Shown in pieces: positions 42,637 to 51,250 of a DNA stretch of 64,000 nucleotides. The notes beneath the pieces were generated by a model. It was not told where the DNA came from. It was given only the letters and a program-made list of their open reading frames with translations, and did not search any database. Position numbers and translations under genes: made by a program. Every line of letters begins with the position of its first letter. Within the stretch, counting starts at the first letter, position 1. Source of the stretch: Cellulomonas sp. (GTDB taxonomy: Bacteria; Actinomycetota; Actinomycetes; Actinomycetales; Cellulomonadaceae); contig NZ_JADGMY010000023.1 of NCBI RefSeq assembly GCF_015234515.1, forward strand, positions 142,147 through 206,146. Direction: 5' to 3'.

Positions 42637-44166
42637 GTGGCACGCGGCGACGCGAGGACGGACGTCGAGCTCGTCGAGGACGACGACGGCACCACCGGCG
42701 CGCCGCCGGGGGGCGGGAGACAGCCGGGCGGAGCCGCGGACCACGGCGACGACGACCCCACCGGGGCGTCCCGCCGCACCCGCCGGCGCGTGCTCGTCCT
42801 CGGTGCCGCGCTGGTCGCCGTGCTCCTGGCGGTCGGCGTCGTCGGGCAGGCGGTGGTGGCGTCCCGGGAACGCGCGAGGATCGAGGCGGTCGCGGGGCTG
42901 CCGGGCGTCGTGGACGCCGTGGACGGCCCGGTGCACGTGCTGCGCTCCGGTGCGGACGACGGGTTCCTGCGCGCGAGCTCCCGGACACCGGACGGGCTGC
43001 TGGTCACGTCCACCCAGGGCGAGGACGGTGCGGCCTCGGTCCGTGCCTTCGACCCCGCCGACGGCACCGTCGCGTGGGAGGTCGAGCTGATCGCGCCCGG
43101 TGACGTGCTCGAGCCGCTGCCGGGCGGCGAGGTCGTCCGCAGCGGCGGGTGGTGCGAGGAGTACGGCAGGGACGGCGACCTGCTGGTGTGCCTGGCCGAC
43201 AACGGCGTGTCCGTGGTGGGGCGGGGCACGCTCAGCCAGGTCGCCCCGACGACGACGCGGCTGCTCGTGCTCGACGCTCACGACGGGTCGGTCGTGAGCG
43301 ACCTCTCGGCGGCGGTGGGCGAGCCGCTCTCCTCGACGTCGGTGGCCGTGCTCGACGACCTCGTGGTGCTGGCGGGCGCGGACGGCTCGGCCGTCCACGT
43401 GCGCGCGATCACCGTGGACGGCTCGGTCGAGTGGGAGACGACGTTCCCCACGACGACGACGACGGCCTACGGGTCGTACGCCGAGGTGCACGCGACGACC
43501 GACGGCGTCGCGGTGGTGACGGCCGACGCGTTGATGCTGCTCGACGCGTCGGGCGCGACCGTGCAGGGCCACCAGATGACCCCGGACTCCCACGTGCGCG
43601 GGACGGTCGGCGACGCCGTCCTCGTCCTCGACCTCACGCAGGACGGCGAGACGACGGTCGTGGTGCGCCCGGACGGAGTGAGGTCCCTGCCGGGACGCTG
43701 GGTCAGCCTCGCGGTCGACGACGGCAGCGCTCCGGGGCTCCTGCTCACGTCCGACACCAGTGGCCTGCACGCGTGGGACCTCGACGGGGATCCGCTGTGG
43801 AGCTCCGAGCAGCCGGCCAACCAGCAGGACGCGGTGCTCCTCGACGGCCGCGTGATCGCCGGCTACGCCACCGAGCTGTTCGCCCTGGACGCCGGCACCG
43901 GAGCCGAGCGGTGGCGCGTGGGCGGTCTGCTGCCCGAGGCCACGGTGGCGACGGACGGTCGTCACGTCCTCGCCATGGCGCCGGCCCCCGGCGGCAGCGC
44001 GCCGCAGGTGCTCGTGGCGCTCGACGCCACCAGTGGGGGCGTCGCCTGGCGGGTGACGCTGCCGGACGAGGTCACCGCCCTGCATCCCGTGCACGGCGTC
44101 CTCGCCGCGTACCGGGTCGACGGGTCCACGGGCGACGCGGGACCGGTCGTCACCGTCCTGGGCTGA
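42637..44166 (+). CDS. Membrane-anchored PQQ-type beta-propeller protein 2 of 5
   Basis: This 509-residue paralog of the preceding gene has the cytoplasmic tag DVELVEDDDG at about residue 9 and a membrane helix at about 50-72 (VLVLGAALVAVLLAVGVVGQ). Propeller blades include AFDPADGTVAWEVELI, VLDAHDGSVVSDLS, AWDLDGDPLWSSE and ALDATSGGVAWRVTLP, and the shared VDDGSAPGLLLTSD blade is present. A pair of cysteines (GGWCEEYGRDGDLLVCLAD) matches cysteines at the same place in its relatives and may form a disulfide. The role is not known. Confidence 0.85.
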   Translation: MARGDARTDVELVEDDDGTTGAPPGGGRQPGGAADHGDDDPTGASRRTRRRVLVLGAALVAVLLAVGVVGQAVVASRERARIEAVAGLPGVVDAVDGPVHVLRSGADDGFLRASSRTPDGLLVTSTQGEDGAASVRAFDPADGTVAWEVELIAPGDVLEPLPGGEVVRSGGWCEEYGRDGDLLVCLADNGVSVVGRGTLSQVAPTTTRLLVLDAHDGSVVSDLSAAVGEPLSSTSVAVLDDLVVLAGADGSAVHVRAITVDGSVEWETTFPTTTTTAYGSYAEVHATTDGVAVVTADALMLLDASGATVQGHQMTPDSHVRGTVGDAVLVLDLTQDGETTVVVRPDGVRSLPGRWVSLAVDDGSAPGLLLTSDTSGLHAWDLDGDPLWSSEQPANQQDAVLLDGRVIAGYATELFALDAGTGAERWRVGGLLPEATVATDGRHVLAMAPAPGGSAPQVLVALDATSGGVAWRVTLPDEVTALHPVHGVLAAYRVDGSTGDAGPVVTVLG

Positions 44167-44214
44167 GTGCCGGGCCGGGCGGTCGTGCGGCGGGCGCGAC
44201 CGTCGCCCCCCGGC

Positions 44215-44220
44215 TAGCGT
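44215..44220 (+). promoter_or_regulatory. -10 element, propeller gene 3
   Basis: TAGCGT ends six bases before ATG 44227. Confidence 0.65.
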
Positions 44221-44226
44221 GCCGCC

Positions 44227-45705
44227 ATGGCGCGCGCACGCAGGGTCGACGTGGAGCTGCAGCAGGCGGCTCCGGACGCGGCCGGCCCGGGCTCCGCCGT
44301 CCCGGGGGCCCCGCCCGCCGCGGGCTCGTCCGCCGCGCGCCGTCGGCGGTGGTGGCTGGCCGTCCCGATCGCGGCGGTCCTCGCGCTCGTCGTCGGCCAG
44401 GCGGTTGTCGACCGCCGCGAGCGTGCCGCGCTGGCGGAGCTCGCGGCCGTCCCGTCGGTCCTGGCGCCGCTCGACGGCCCGCCGGTGGTCGCGTGGGAGC
44501 TCGACGAGGGCACCCACCTGGGCGGCTCCGCGCTCGTGGGGTCGGTGCTGGTGGCCACGCACCGGACGCCGGACCGCACGGTCGTGCTCGAGGGCCGGGA
44601 CGTCGCGACGGGTGATCGGCTGTGGGCCCTCGACGTGGTGGAGCCGTCGGCGGACCGGACGTCCGAGGCGCAGGTCGACCCGGCGTCGTGCGCCGCCGTG
44701 CCAGAACTTCCCGGGCGGGTCGCCTGCCTCGTGACGAACGGCGGGTTCGACGTCGTCGACGGGGACTGGGCGTCGGTCCCCGCGACGTCGACGCGACTGC
44801 TCGTGCTCGACGCCACCGACGGCGCGGTGGTCGTCGAGCGTGAGGTCCCCACGTCGGCGCGGTGGCTGACGCCGTCGGGCGACGACGTGCTGCTCGTCGG
44901 CCTGGTGGACGGCACGCTGCACGTCCGCTCGCAGGCGCTCCTGGACGACACGGAGCACTGGCACGTCACGGTGGACGTGGCGACGGACGACGGTCCTCTC
45001 ACGCTGGGCGAGAGTGCGCTGGTGGACGCGCGGACGTTCGCCGTGGGCCACGGCGACGCGGTGACGCTCGTGTCGACGGACGGCGAGGTGCTGCGCACCG
45101 TGGACATGTCGCCGGAGAGCGCGCTGACCGGCCAGGCCACCACGACGCGGCTCGAGCTCTCCACGGCCCTCGGGGCGGCGGTCATCGGTGGCGAGTCGTC
45201 GACGACGGTGGTGTCGGCGACGGGCGAGGTCCCCCTCGACGGGAACCCGTTGCCGGTCGTCGTGGACGACGGCAGCGTCCCGGGGCTGGTCCTGACGCGC
45301 ACGCCCGTGCTGCAGGCGTGGGACGCGCGTGACGGCGAAGCGCGCTGGGAGGGCGGCGTCGTCGACGCCCAGGACGCGACGGTCCTGGACGGCCGTGTGC
45401 ACGTGGGCACGTCCGCGTGGCTCGTGACCTTCGACGGCGAGACGGGTGCCGAGCTGTGGCGGTGGGCGCGGCCGACCGCCACCGGCGCGCCCCTGACCGA
45501 CGGCCGGTACCTGTACCTGCTGGGCATGCGCGGCCCCCGGCACAGCGCCCCGTACGACCTCGTCGCGCTGCACGTCGCCGACGGCAGCGAGGCGTGGCGC
45601 ACGCCGTTGCCCCAGATGACGTGGCTGCAGGTGCTGCACCGGCTGCTCCTCGCGCGGTCGTTCGAACCGGAGACGCAGGAGGAGTCGTACAGCGTGCTGC
45701 GCTGA
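44227..45705 (+). CDS. Membrane-anchored PQQ-type beta-propeller protein 3 of 5
   Basis: This 492-residue paralog has a divergent cytoplasmic tag, DVELQQAAPD instead of ELVEDD, so it may bind a different cytoplasmic partner or none. The membrane helix is at about 41-60 (WWLAVPIAAVLALVVGQAVV). Blades include VVDDGSVPGLVLTRTP, AWDARDGEARWEGG, TFDGETGAELWRWA and ALHVADGSEAWRTPLP. The cysteine pair is kept (ASCAAVPELPGRVACLVTN). ATG start six bases after its -10 box. Confidence 0.85.
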   Translation: MARARRVDVELQQAAPDAAGPGSAVPGAPPAAGSSAARRRRWWLAVPIAAVLALVVGQAVVDRRERAALAELAAVPSVLAPLDGPPVVAWELDEGTHLGGSALVGSVLVATHRTPDRTVVLEGRDVATGDRLWALDVVEPSADRTSEAQVDPASCAAVPELPGRVACLVTNGGFDVVDGDWASVPATSTRLLVLDATDGAVVVEREVPTSARWLTPSGDDVLLVGLVDGTLHVRSQALLDDTEHWHVTVDVATDDGPLTLGESALVDARTFAVGHGDAVTLVSTDGEVLRTVDMSPESALTGQATTTRLELSTALGAAVIGGESSTTVVSATGEVPLDGNPLPVVVDDGSVPGLVLTRTPVLQAWDARDGEARWEGGVVDAQDATVLDGRVHVGTSAWLVTFDGETGAELWRWARPTATGAPLTDGRYLYLLGMRGPRHSAPYDLVALHVADGSEAWRTPLPQMTWLQVLHRLLLARSFEPETQEESYSVLR

Positions 45706-45774
45706 CGTCCGGCGGCGACCCGGCGGCGCCGCAACGGGGCGCGCGAACCCGCCCCGCCGCAGCACGCCCGGCGA

Positions 45775-45780
45775 TAGCCT
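45775..45780 (+). promoter_or_regulatory. -10 element, propeller gene 4
   Basis: TAGCCT ends six bases before ATG 45787. Confidence 0.65.
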
Positions 45781-45786
45781 CCGACG

Positions 45787-47265
45787 ATGCCGCGCCGCCG
45801 CTCCCTGCAGGACGTCGAGCTCGTCGACGACCTCCACCCGGGCCCGCCCACCGACGCGCCCGCGCCGGACCGGTCCGGGCGCCGCAGGGTGCTCGTGCTC
45901 GGTGCGGCGCTGCTCGCGGTCCTGGTGGCCGTCGGTGTCATCGGCCAGGTGGTCGTGGACAGGCGCGAGAGTGCGCGGTTCGCCGCCATCGCCACGGATC
46001 CCGGCAGCATCGACCCGGTGCGCGAGCCCCCGACGGCCGGGTGGCAGGTGCCGGACCAGGTCGTGTACGACCTCGCCGAGGTGCGCACGCCGGACGGACT
46101 GCTGGTCGGCGTCCGGGACGCCGCCGAGGGTCCCGTGCGCGTGGCCGCGCTGGACATCGCCACGGGCGACGAGGTCTGGGAGGTCGACCTCCTCGACGGG
46201 ACGAGTCGACCCGACCCGGGCACCGGCGAGGTGGTCCCCTCGTCCGGCCGGTGCGAGGCGCACGAGACGCAGGGGCACCTGGCGGTCTGCCTCGCGCACG
46301 ACGGCACGAGCGTCATCGACGGCCTGGTGTCGCGCACGGTGGAGCCCTCGGCCGCACGCCTCGTCACGCTGGACACGCGTGACGGGACGGTCGTCACCGA
46401 CCTGACCGACGCCCTGGGGACCGACGCCCTCGTCACCTCGTTCGCCACCACGGGCGATCTCGTGGTCGTCACCGCCGAGTCCGCGGAGCTCATGGACGTC
46501 CGGGCGGTGACGTCGGACGGCACACTCGCGTGGCGGACGACGGCGCCCGCACCGGACGACGAGGATGGCAGGACCGTCATCACGTCCGTCGGCGACCTCG
46601 TCGCGCTCGTGACGCGCACCGAGGTCCGGCTGCTCGACGCCGCCGGCGACACGGTCCGCACCGTCCCGCTCGACGGCCGCTTCGCAGCCGCATGGAGCGA
46701 CGACGCGCTGTACGTCGTGCCCACCGGGGAGCGTCCCGCGCACGGGGTCGAGGAACGGGAGCGGACCACGGTGGTGCGGCCCGAGGGCGACGTGGAGCTG
46801 CAGGGTCGCGACGTCCTGCCCCTGGCCGTGGACGACGGCAGCGTGCCCGGCCTCGTGCTGACGTCGGACGGGACGACGCTCACCGCGCGGGACGGCGCGG
46901 GCCAGAAGCTGTGGGCCGTCAGTGCCGGGTCGAGCTGGCTCGCCGTGCTGCTGGACGGCAGGCTCCACCTCACCCCGGGCGCGGAGATCCTGACGATCGA
47001 CGCGCGCACGGGCGACGAGCTGTGGCGCTCGGACGCCGCCACCTCCTCCCTCGTGACGGACGGGCGGCTGCTCCTGGCAGTCGCGGCGTCCCCGCGCCGC
47101 GGGCACAGCACCGAGATGGTGGCGCTCGACCCGGCGGACGGCGCGGAGCTGTGGCGCGCGCCGCTGCCGGAGAGCACCCAGGAGCTGACGTCGTACCAGC
47201 GTCTGCTGTTCGCGGTCGAGCGCTCGGGCGACACCGGCGAGCACCAGCTCACCCTCCTGGACTGA
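45787..47265 (+). CDS. Membrane-anchored PQQ-type beta-propeller protein 4 of 5
   Basis: This 492-residue paralog has the tag QDVELVDDLH near residue 8 and a membrane helix at about 35-55 (VLVLGAALLAVLVAVGVIGQ). Blades include ALDIATGDEVWEVDLL, TLDTRDGTVVTDLTD, VDDGSVPGLVLTSDG, TIDARTGDELWRSD and ALDPADGAELWRAPLP, with the paired cysteines (GRCEAHETQGHLAVCLAH). A strong hairpin follows the stop, supporting separate transcription from gene 5. Function unknown. Confidence 0.85.
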   Translation: MPRRRSLQDVELVDDLHPGPPTDAPAPDRSGRRRVLVLGAALLAVLVAVGVIGQVVVDRRESARFAAIATDPGSIDPVREPPTAGWQVPDQVVYDLAEVRTPDGLLVGVRDAAEGPVRVAALDIATGDEVWEVDLLDGTSRPDPGTGEVVPSSGRCEAHETQGHLAVCLAHDGTSVIDGLVSRTVEPSAARLVTLDTRDGTVVTDLTDALGTDALVTSFATTGDLVVVTAESAELMDVRAVTSDGTLAWRTTAPAPDDEDGRTVITSVGDLVALVTRTEVRLLDAAGDTVRTVPLDGRFAAAWSDDALYVVPTGERPAHGVEERERTTVVRPEGDVELQGRDVLPLAVDDGSVPGLVLTSDGTTLTARDGAGQKLWAVSAGSSWLAVLLDGRLHLTPGAEILTIDARTGDELWRSDAATSSLVTDGRLLLAVAASPRRGHSTEMVALDPADGAELWRAPLPESTQELTSYQRLLFAVERSGDTGEHQLTLLD

Positions 47266-47270
47266 CCTCG

Positions 47271-47291
47271 CGCGCCCGCCGCACGGGCGCG
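47271..47291 (+). terminator. GC hairpin between propeller genes 4 and 5
   Basis: CGCGCCCG and CGGGCGCG form a perfect eight-base stem around a five-base loop, six bases after the stop of gene 4. No T-run. Confidence 0.5.
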
Positions 47292-47339
47292 GGAGGCCTC
47301 CTGCCGTTCCCGGCCCTGGCCGCCCTGCCGCCCGCTGGG

Positions 47340-47345
47340 TAGCGT
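47340..47345 (+). promoter_or_regulatory. -10 element, propeller gene 5
   Basis: TAGCGT overlaps the first in-frame GTG (47344) and ends seven bases before the second (47353). By the spacing rule of the array, the second is the real start. Confidence 0.6.
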
Positions 47346-47352
47346 GCGAGAG

Positions 47353-48816
47353 GTGGGTGACCCGGTGCTGGTCGAGCTCGACGATGACTCCGCAGCGCCC
47401 GTGCCTCAGGACCGCACCGGCCCGGCGCGGCGCCGGTGGGGGCTCGTCCTGACCGTCGCGCTCGTGCTCGCGCTGGTCGTCGCGCAGCTCGTCGCGGACG
47501 TGCGTGAGCGGGCCCGCCTCGGCGCACTCGACGACGTCCCCGGCGTCCTCGACCCGCTGCCCGTTCCGCCGGACGTCGCGTGGCGGCTGCACGACGACGC
47601 GACGGGGACCGTGCAGGTCGTCGGCTCGCGGCTGCTGGAGGGCCGGATCGCGCCGGACGGCGCGATGTCCCTGGCGGCGCGCGACGTGACGACCGGGGAC
47701 GTGCACTGGACGACGTCCCTGCTCGACGCCCCCGACGCCGCCCTGCCTGCGACGGTCGCACGCTACGGGCTGCAGTGCGCCACCGGCCCTGGGCTCCCCG
47801 GTCGGGTCGCGTGCCTCGTCCACGACGCGACCGCGGCGCGCACGCCCGCCGGCGGGCCGGCGGCCGCCGCCACGGCGTCGAGCGCTCCGGCCACGGCGGC
47901 GCGCCTGGAGGTGGTCGACGTCGAGTCGGGTGAGGTCGTCGCCGAGTACCCGGCCGGTGCCGATGCGACCGGGGCCGGTGAGGCGGTCGCGGCGGCTGTC
48001 GGCGTCACCCACGACGCCCTGGTGCTCGCGGCCCCGCTCGACGACGGGACGTCCGTCCGGGCGCTCGACCCGACGACGGGCGCGCAGCAGTGGCGCGTGC
48101 GCGCCGACACCGGATTCGGCGGTGGGTGGCTGCGGTGGGGTGCGGAGGCGCGCGTCCTGCCCGTCGGGGACGACGCCGTCGGGATCCTGGGGGCGGGCGT
48201 GGTGCTGCTCGACACCGTCGACGGGTCCACCGTGGCCACCGCGGGCTCGCTGGCGACCGTCACCGGGACCCGCCAGGACGGCTCCGCTCTGGTGGTCGGC
48301 AGCGAGGGGTACACCCGCCTGGTCGGGCACGACGGGGACGTGCGGCTCGAGGGGACGCCCGTGCAGGTCGCGGTCGACGACGGCAGCGTCCCCGGCCTGG
48401 CGCTGACCACGTCGGGCGGTCTACGGGCGTGGGACGCGGTGACCGGTGAGGAACGGTGGTGGGCCGACGTCCCGGCGCAGGAGGCGCTCGTCGTCGGGAC
48501 CTGCGTGCACGTGCACGACGGGTTCCGCGTCACGACGCTCGACGGGCGCACGGGCGAGGTGCTGTGGGAGGCGACGGCTCCCGACCTGCTCGGCGAGGAC
48601 GCCGTGGTCACGGGCCTGGCGACCGACGGCTCCCGGCTGCTGGTCGTCGCCTCGAGCGTCCCGGCGTCCCACGCGCGGCTGGTCGCGCTCGACGCCGCCG
48701 GGGGGACCGAGGCCTGGCGCACGCACCTGGCCCGGCTCGGGGACGACAGCGCCGTGGTGGCCGTCGACGGCGTCCTGCTCGGGTTCACCGGGGACGACGT
48801 CGTCCTGCTGCGGTGA
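47353..48816 (+). CDS. Membrane-anchored PQQ-type beta-propeller protein 5 of 5
   Basis: This 487-residue paralog begins at GTG 47353, chosen over GTG 47344 because the latter lies inside the -10 box and because VGDPVLVELDDDS then aligns with the tags of the other four. The membrane helix is at about 30-50 (WGLVLTVALVLALVVAQLVA). Blades include AARDVTTGDVHWTTSLL, ALDPTTGAQQWRVRAD, VDDGSVPGLALTTSG, AWDAVTGEERWWAD and TLDGRTGEVLWEAT. The cysteine pair is kept (LQCATGPGLPGRVACLVHD). It is followed by an AI-2E-type permease gene 94 bases later. Confidence 0.85.
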   Translation: MGDPVLVELDDDSAAPVPQDRTGPARRRWGLVLTVALVLALVVAQLVADVRERARLGALDDVPGVLDPLPVPPDVAWRLHDDATGTVQVVGSRLLEGRIAPDGAMSLAARDVTTGDVHWTTSLLDAPDAALPATVARYGLQCATGPGLPGRVACLVHDATAARTPAGGPAAAATASSAPATAARLEVVDVESGEVVAEYPAGADATGAGEAVAAAVGVTHDALVLAAPLDDGTSVRALDPTTGAQQWRVRADTGFGGGWLRWGAEARVLPVGDDAVGILGAGVVLLDTVDGSTVATAGSLATVTGTRQDGSALVVGSEGYTRLVGHDGDVRLEGTPVQVAVDDGSVPGLALTTSGGLRAWDAVTGEERWWADVPAQEALVVGTCVHVHDGFRVTTLDGRTGEVLWEATAPDLLGEDAVVTGLATDGSRLLVVASSVPASHARLVALDAAGGTEAWRTHLARLGDDSAVVAVDGVLLGFTGDDVVLLR

Positions 48817-48910
48817 CTCGCCGCGCCGGGCCGCCGGGCAGGCCGTAGCGTCTGTGCGACGCACCTGCGGCGACGTGACCTGCGGGTACCGGACACGACG
48901 GAGGACGCGC

Positions 48911-50071
48911 ATGGGATGGTTCCGCCGACGACGCGACGTCGGGGTCGCCCGACCGACGGCACCCCCGCCCCCAGCCGCGCCGCCGCGCGGCGCGACCGCG
49001 TCCCTGTGGGCCGACGGGTTCGGGCGCGTCGCCACGCGCTCCCTGCAGACGCTCGCCGTCGTCGCGGTGGTCGCGGTCGCGGTGCTGGCCGTCATGCAGC
49101 TGACGCTCGTCGTCATCCCGGTCCTCATCGCCCTGGTCCTGGCCGCCGCGATCAGCCCGCTGGTCGCGTGGCTGCGCCGCCGCGGCGTGCCGTCGCTGCT
49201 GGCCACGTGGATCGCGCTCCTGACGCTCGTCGCGCTGCTCTCACTGGTGGTGTGGGCCGTCGTGCGCGCCGTGATCAACCAGTGGGACGAGCTCGCGGAG
49301 TCCGCGGTCGACGGTCTGGCGGAGCTGCGCGACCTCGTGTCGGTGCTCCCGTTCGAGATCACCGACGAGCAGATCACCGAGGCGCAGGACGCCGCGCAGG
49401 GCCTGCTCGCATCGGACGCGGTGGGCGCCGGCGCGGCGGCGGGCCTGTCCCAGACGGCCGACTTCGTCGCCGGGTTCTTCATCATGGTCGTGGTGCTGTT
49501 CTTCTTCCTCAAGGACGGCCCGCGGATCTGGGAGTTCCTGCTGCGGCCCTTCGAGGGCGAGCGCTACCAGCGCGGGCTGCGCGTGGGTAACAGGACCGTG
49601 CAGACGCTCGGCGGGTACGTGCGCGGCACCGCGATCATCGCGGCGGTCGACGCGATCGGCATCGGCATCGGGCTGGCGATCGTGGGGGTGCCGCTCGTGA
49701 TCCCGCTGTCCGTCCTGGTGTTCCTCCTCGCGTTCGTCCCGCTCGTCGGGGCGACGGTCGCGGGGATCCTCGCCGCGCTCGTGGCGCTCGTCGCGCTCGG
49801 GCCGATCCAGGCGCTGATCGTCGTGGTCATCGTCGTGGTGGTGAACCAGATCGAGGGCGACTTCCTGCAGCCCGTCGTGATGGGCCGGTCGCTGCGGCTG
49901 CACCCGCTCGTCATCCTCGTGGCCCTGACGGCCGGGACCGTCCTGGCCGGCATCACGGGTGCCGTGCTCGCGGTGCCGATCGCCGCGTCGCTGTGGGGGG
50001 CGGTGCAGGTGTGGGACGGGCCGGGGACGCCCGCACGCTTCGCACGGCAGAAGCGGCCTGAGACGGTGTGA
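48911..50071 (+). CDS. AI-2E/PerM family permease
   Basis: This 386-residue membrane protein of the TqsA/PerM family has about seven or eight helices. Early paired helices (about 50-90) are followed by a long middle loop (WDELAESAVDGLAELRDL...), then VLFFFLKDGPRIWEF, GGYVRGTAIIAAVDAIGIGIGLAI, FVPLVGATVAGILAALVAL and the conserved QIEGDFLQPVVMGRSLRLHPL. The family includes transporters of small molecules or Na+/H+ antiporters; the substrate here is open. ATG 48911 follows GGAGG. TAGCGT at 48844-48849 is a plausible -10 box. Confidence 0.92.
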   Translation: MGWFRRRRDVGVARPTAPPPPAAPPRGATASLWADGFGRVATRSLQTLAVVAVVAVAVLAVMQLTLVVIPVLIALVLAAAISPLVAWLRRRGVPSLLATWIALLTLVALLSLVVWAVVRAVINQWDELAESAVDGLAELRDLVSVLPFEITDEQITEAQDAAQGLLASDAVGAGAAAGLSQTADFVAGFFIMVVVLFFFLKDGPRIWEFLLRPFEGERYQRGLRVGNRTVQTLGGYVRGTAIIAAVDAIGIGIGLAIVGVPLVIPLSVLVFLLAFVPLVGATVAGILAALVALVALGPIQALIVVVIVVVVNQIEGDFLQPVVMGRSLRLHPLVILVALTAGTVLAGITGAVLAVPIAASLWGAVQVWDGPGTPARFARQKRPETV

Positions 50072-50094
50072 CCTGCGGCGTCGGCGGGCAGCGC

Positions 50095-50766
50095 TCAGGT
50101 CGGCGGCAGTCCGACCAGCCAGCGCGCCTCGCGGCGCAGCAGCTCGGCACGCGCCGGCGTGGCATAGGACTCGACGCCGTGGCCCAGCCCGTCGTACACG
50201 GCCCGCCAGCTCGGTGCGACCCACACGACGGGGTGCGTCGTGCCGCCCTCGTCGTGCGTCACCAGGGCGCGCACGTCGGGCGCGACGACGAGGTCGGTGT
50301 ACCGCTCGTCGTCGACCACCAGCGGGCCCAGGCCGTCCGTCACCGGGTGGCCGGCGTGCACGTCGAACGTCGCGAGGTCCTGCGGCGGGTGCCACGACCG
50401 GTCGTCGACCCAGCGCCCGCCGATCACCTCCGACCACCAGGGGCTGTCCCGGAACGCCATGGCGGCCTGGTGCAGCGCGAGCACGGGACCACCGGCGACG
50501 GCGTGGTCGCGGACCGCCTCGTGCAGCGGGCGCCACGTCGCGTCGTCGTCGTCCGGGGCGCCGAGGCCCGCGTTGACCACGAGCAGGTCGTCGCCCGTCA
50601 GGTCCGCGAGCGCGTCGGGGAACGTGCTGCGTACCTCGGCGGCGAACCCACCGGCCGTCAGCTCGCGCGCGACGCGGTGCGACGTGGCCGCGTGGTCGTG
50701 CCACGGGTCGCCGTAGCGGGCGCGGCCCGCCAGGACCAGGGCGCGGGGGGACGTCGGACCGGGCAC
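50095..50766 (-). CDS. ThuA-like (glutamine amidotransferase-fold) protein
   Basis: The 223-residue protein has the ThuA/trehalose-utilisation fold: ALVLAGRARYGDPWHDHAATS, DLLVVNAG, GPVLALHQAAMAF, HPVTDGLGPLVVDDERY and PVVWVAPSWRAVYDGLGHG, which are typical of the family. ThuA-type proteins take part in sugar metabolism, and the exact reaction is unsettled. GTG 50766 is preferred because TACGGT (50778-50773) lies six bases upstream; a longer start would add residues that overlap the divergent SEC-C gene's promoter. Confidence 0.85.
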   Translation of the reverse strand: MPGPTSPRALVLAGRARYGDPWHDHAATSHRVARELTAGGFAAEVRSTFPDALADLTGDDLLVVNAGLGAPDDDDATWRPLHEAVRDHAVAGGPVLALHQAAMAFRDSPWWSEVIGGRWVDDRSWHPPQDLATFDVHAGHPVTDGLGPLVVDDERYTDLVVAPDVRALVTHDEGGTTHPVVWVAPSWRAVYDGLGHGVESYATPARAELLRREARWLVGLPPT

Positions 50767-50772
50767 GCCCCC

Positions 50773-50778
50773 ACCGTA
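50773..50778 (-). promoter_or_regulatory. -10 element of a leaderless promoter (ThuA-like gene)
   Basis: On the minus strand TACGGT ends six bases before GTG 50766. Confidence 0.55.
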
Positions 50779-50845
50779 GGCGACCTGGCGCGCAGCGCAC
50801 CCGTCGACACGGACGCCGCAGGGCGAGGGGGCAGACTCATGTGCC

Positions 50846-51238
50846 ATGACCTCCACCCGGTGCCCCTGCGGCAGCGGCCTGCCGTTCGCCGAGTGCTGCG
50901 AGCCCGTGCACCGTGGCGAGCGCGCCGCCGGCACGGCGGAGCAGCTGATGCGTTCGCGGTTCAGCGCGTTCGCGGTCGGTGACGTCGCCTACCTGCGGCG
51001 CTCGTGGCACCCCTCGACGCGGCCTGCCGACCTCACCCTCGACGACGACGTGCGCTGGTACCGGCTCGACGTGGGCGCGACGACCGGGGGCGGCGTGTTC
51101 GACACCGCCGGCACGGTGGCGTTCGAGGCGTTCTGGCGCAGCCCCGACGGCCGCGGGTCGATGCGTGAGGTCAGCCGGTTCGTGCGGGGTGCCGACGGGT
51201 GGCAGTACGTGGACGGGGTCGTCGCGCCGACGTCGTGA
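50846..51238 (+). CDS. YchJ/UPF0225 family SEC-C protein
   Basis: The 130-residue protein begins with a SEC-C zinc motif, CPCGSGLPFAECCEP (Cys6, Cys8, Cys17, Cys18). The YchJ body follows: LMRSRFSAFAVGDVAYLRRSWHP, then a small NTF2-like fold ending W-Q-Y-V-D-G. A role in zinc binding or protein-quality control is suggested by the motif only. ATG 50846; divergent from the ThuA-like gene. Confidence 0.93.
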   Translation: MTSTRCPCGSGLPFAECCEPVHRGERAAGTAEQLMRSRFSAFAVGDVAYLRRSWHPSTRPADLTLDDDVRWYRLDVGATTGGGVFDTAGTVAFEAFWRSPDGRGSMREVSRFVRGADGWQYVDGVVAPTS

Positions 51239-51250
51239 CCGGCGTGCCGC

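Noticed and set aside
39694..48330. A continuous minus-strand open frame of nearly 2,900 codons opposite the propeller array
   Set aside because: It lies wholly antisense to five well-supported genes with membrane helices and repeated blade motifs; its composition (Arg, His, Asp, Val, Gly without domains) is what GC-rich DNA gives in the mirror frame.
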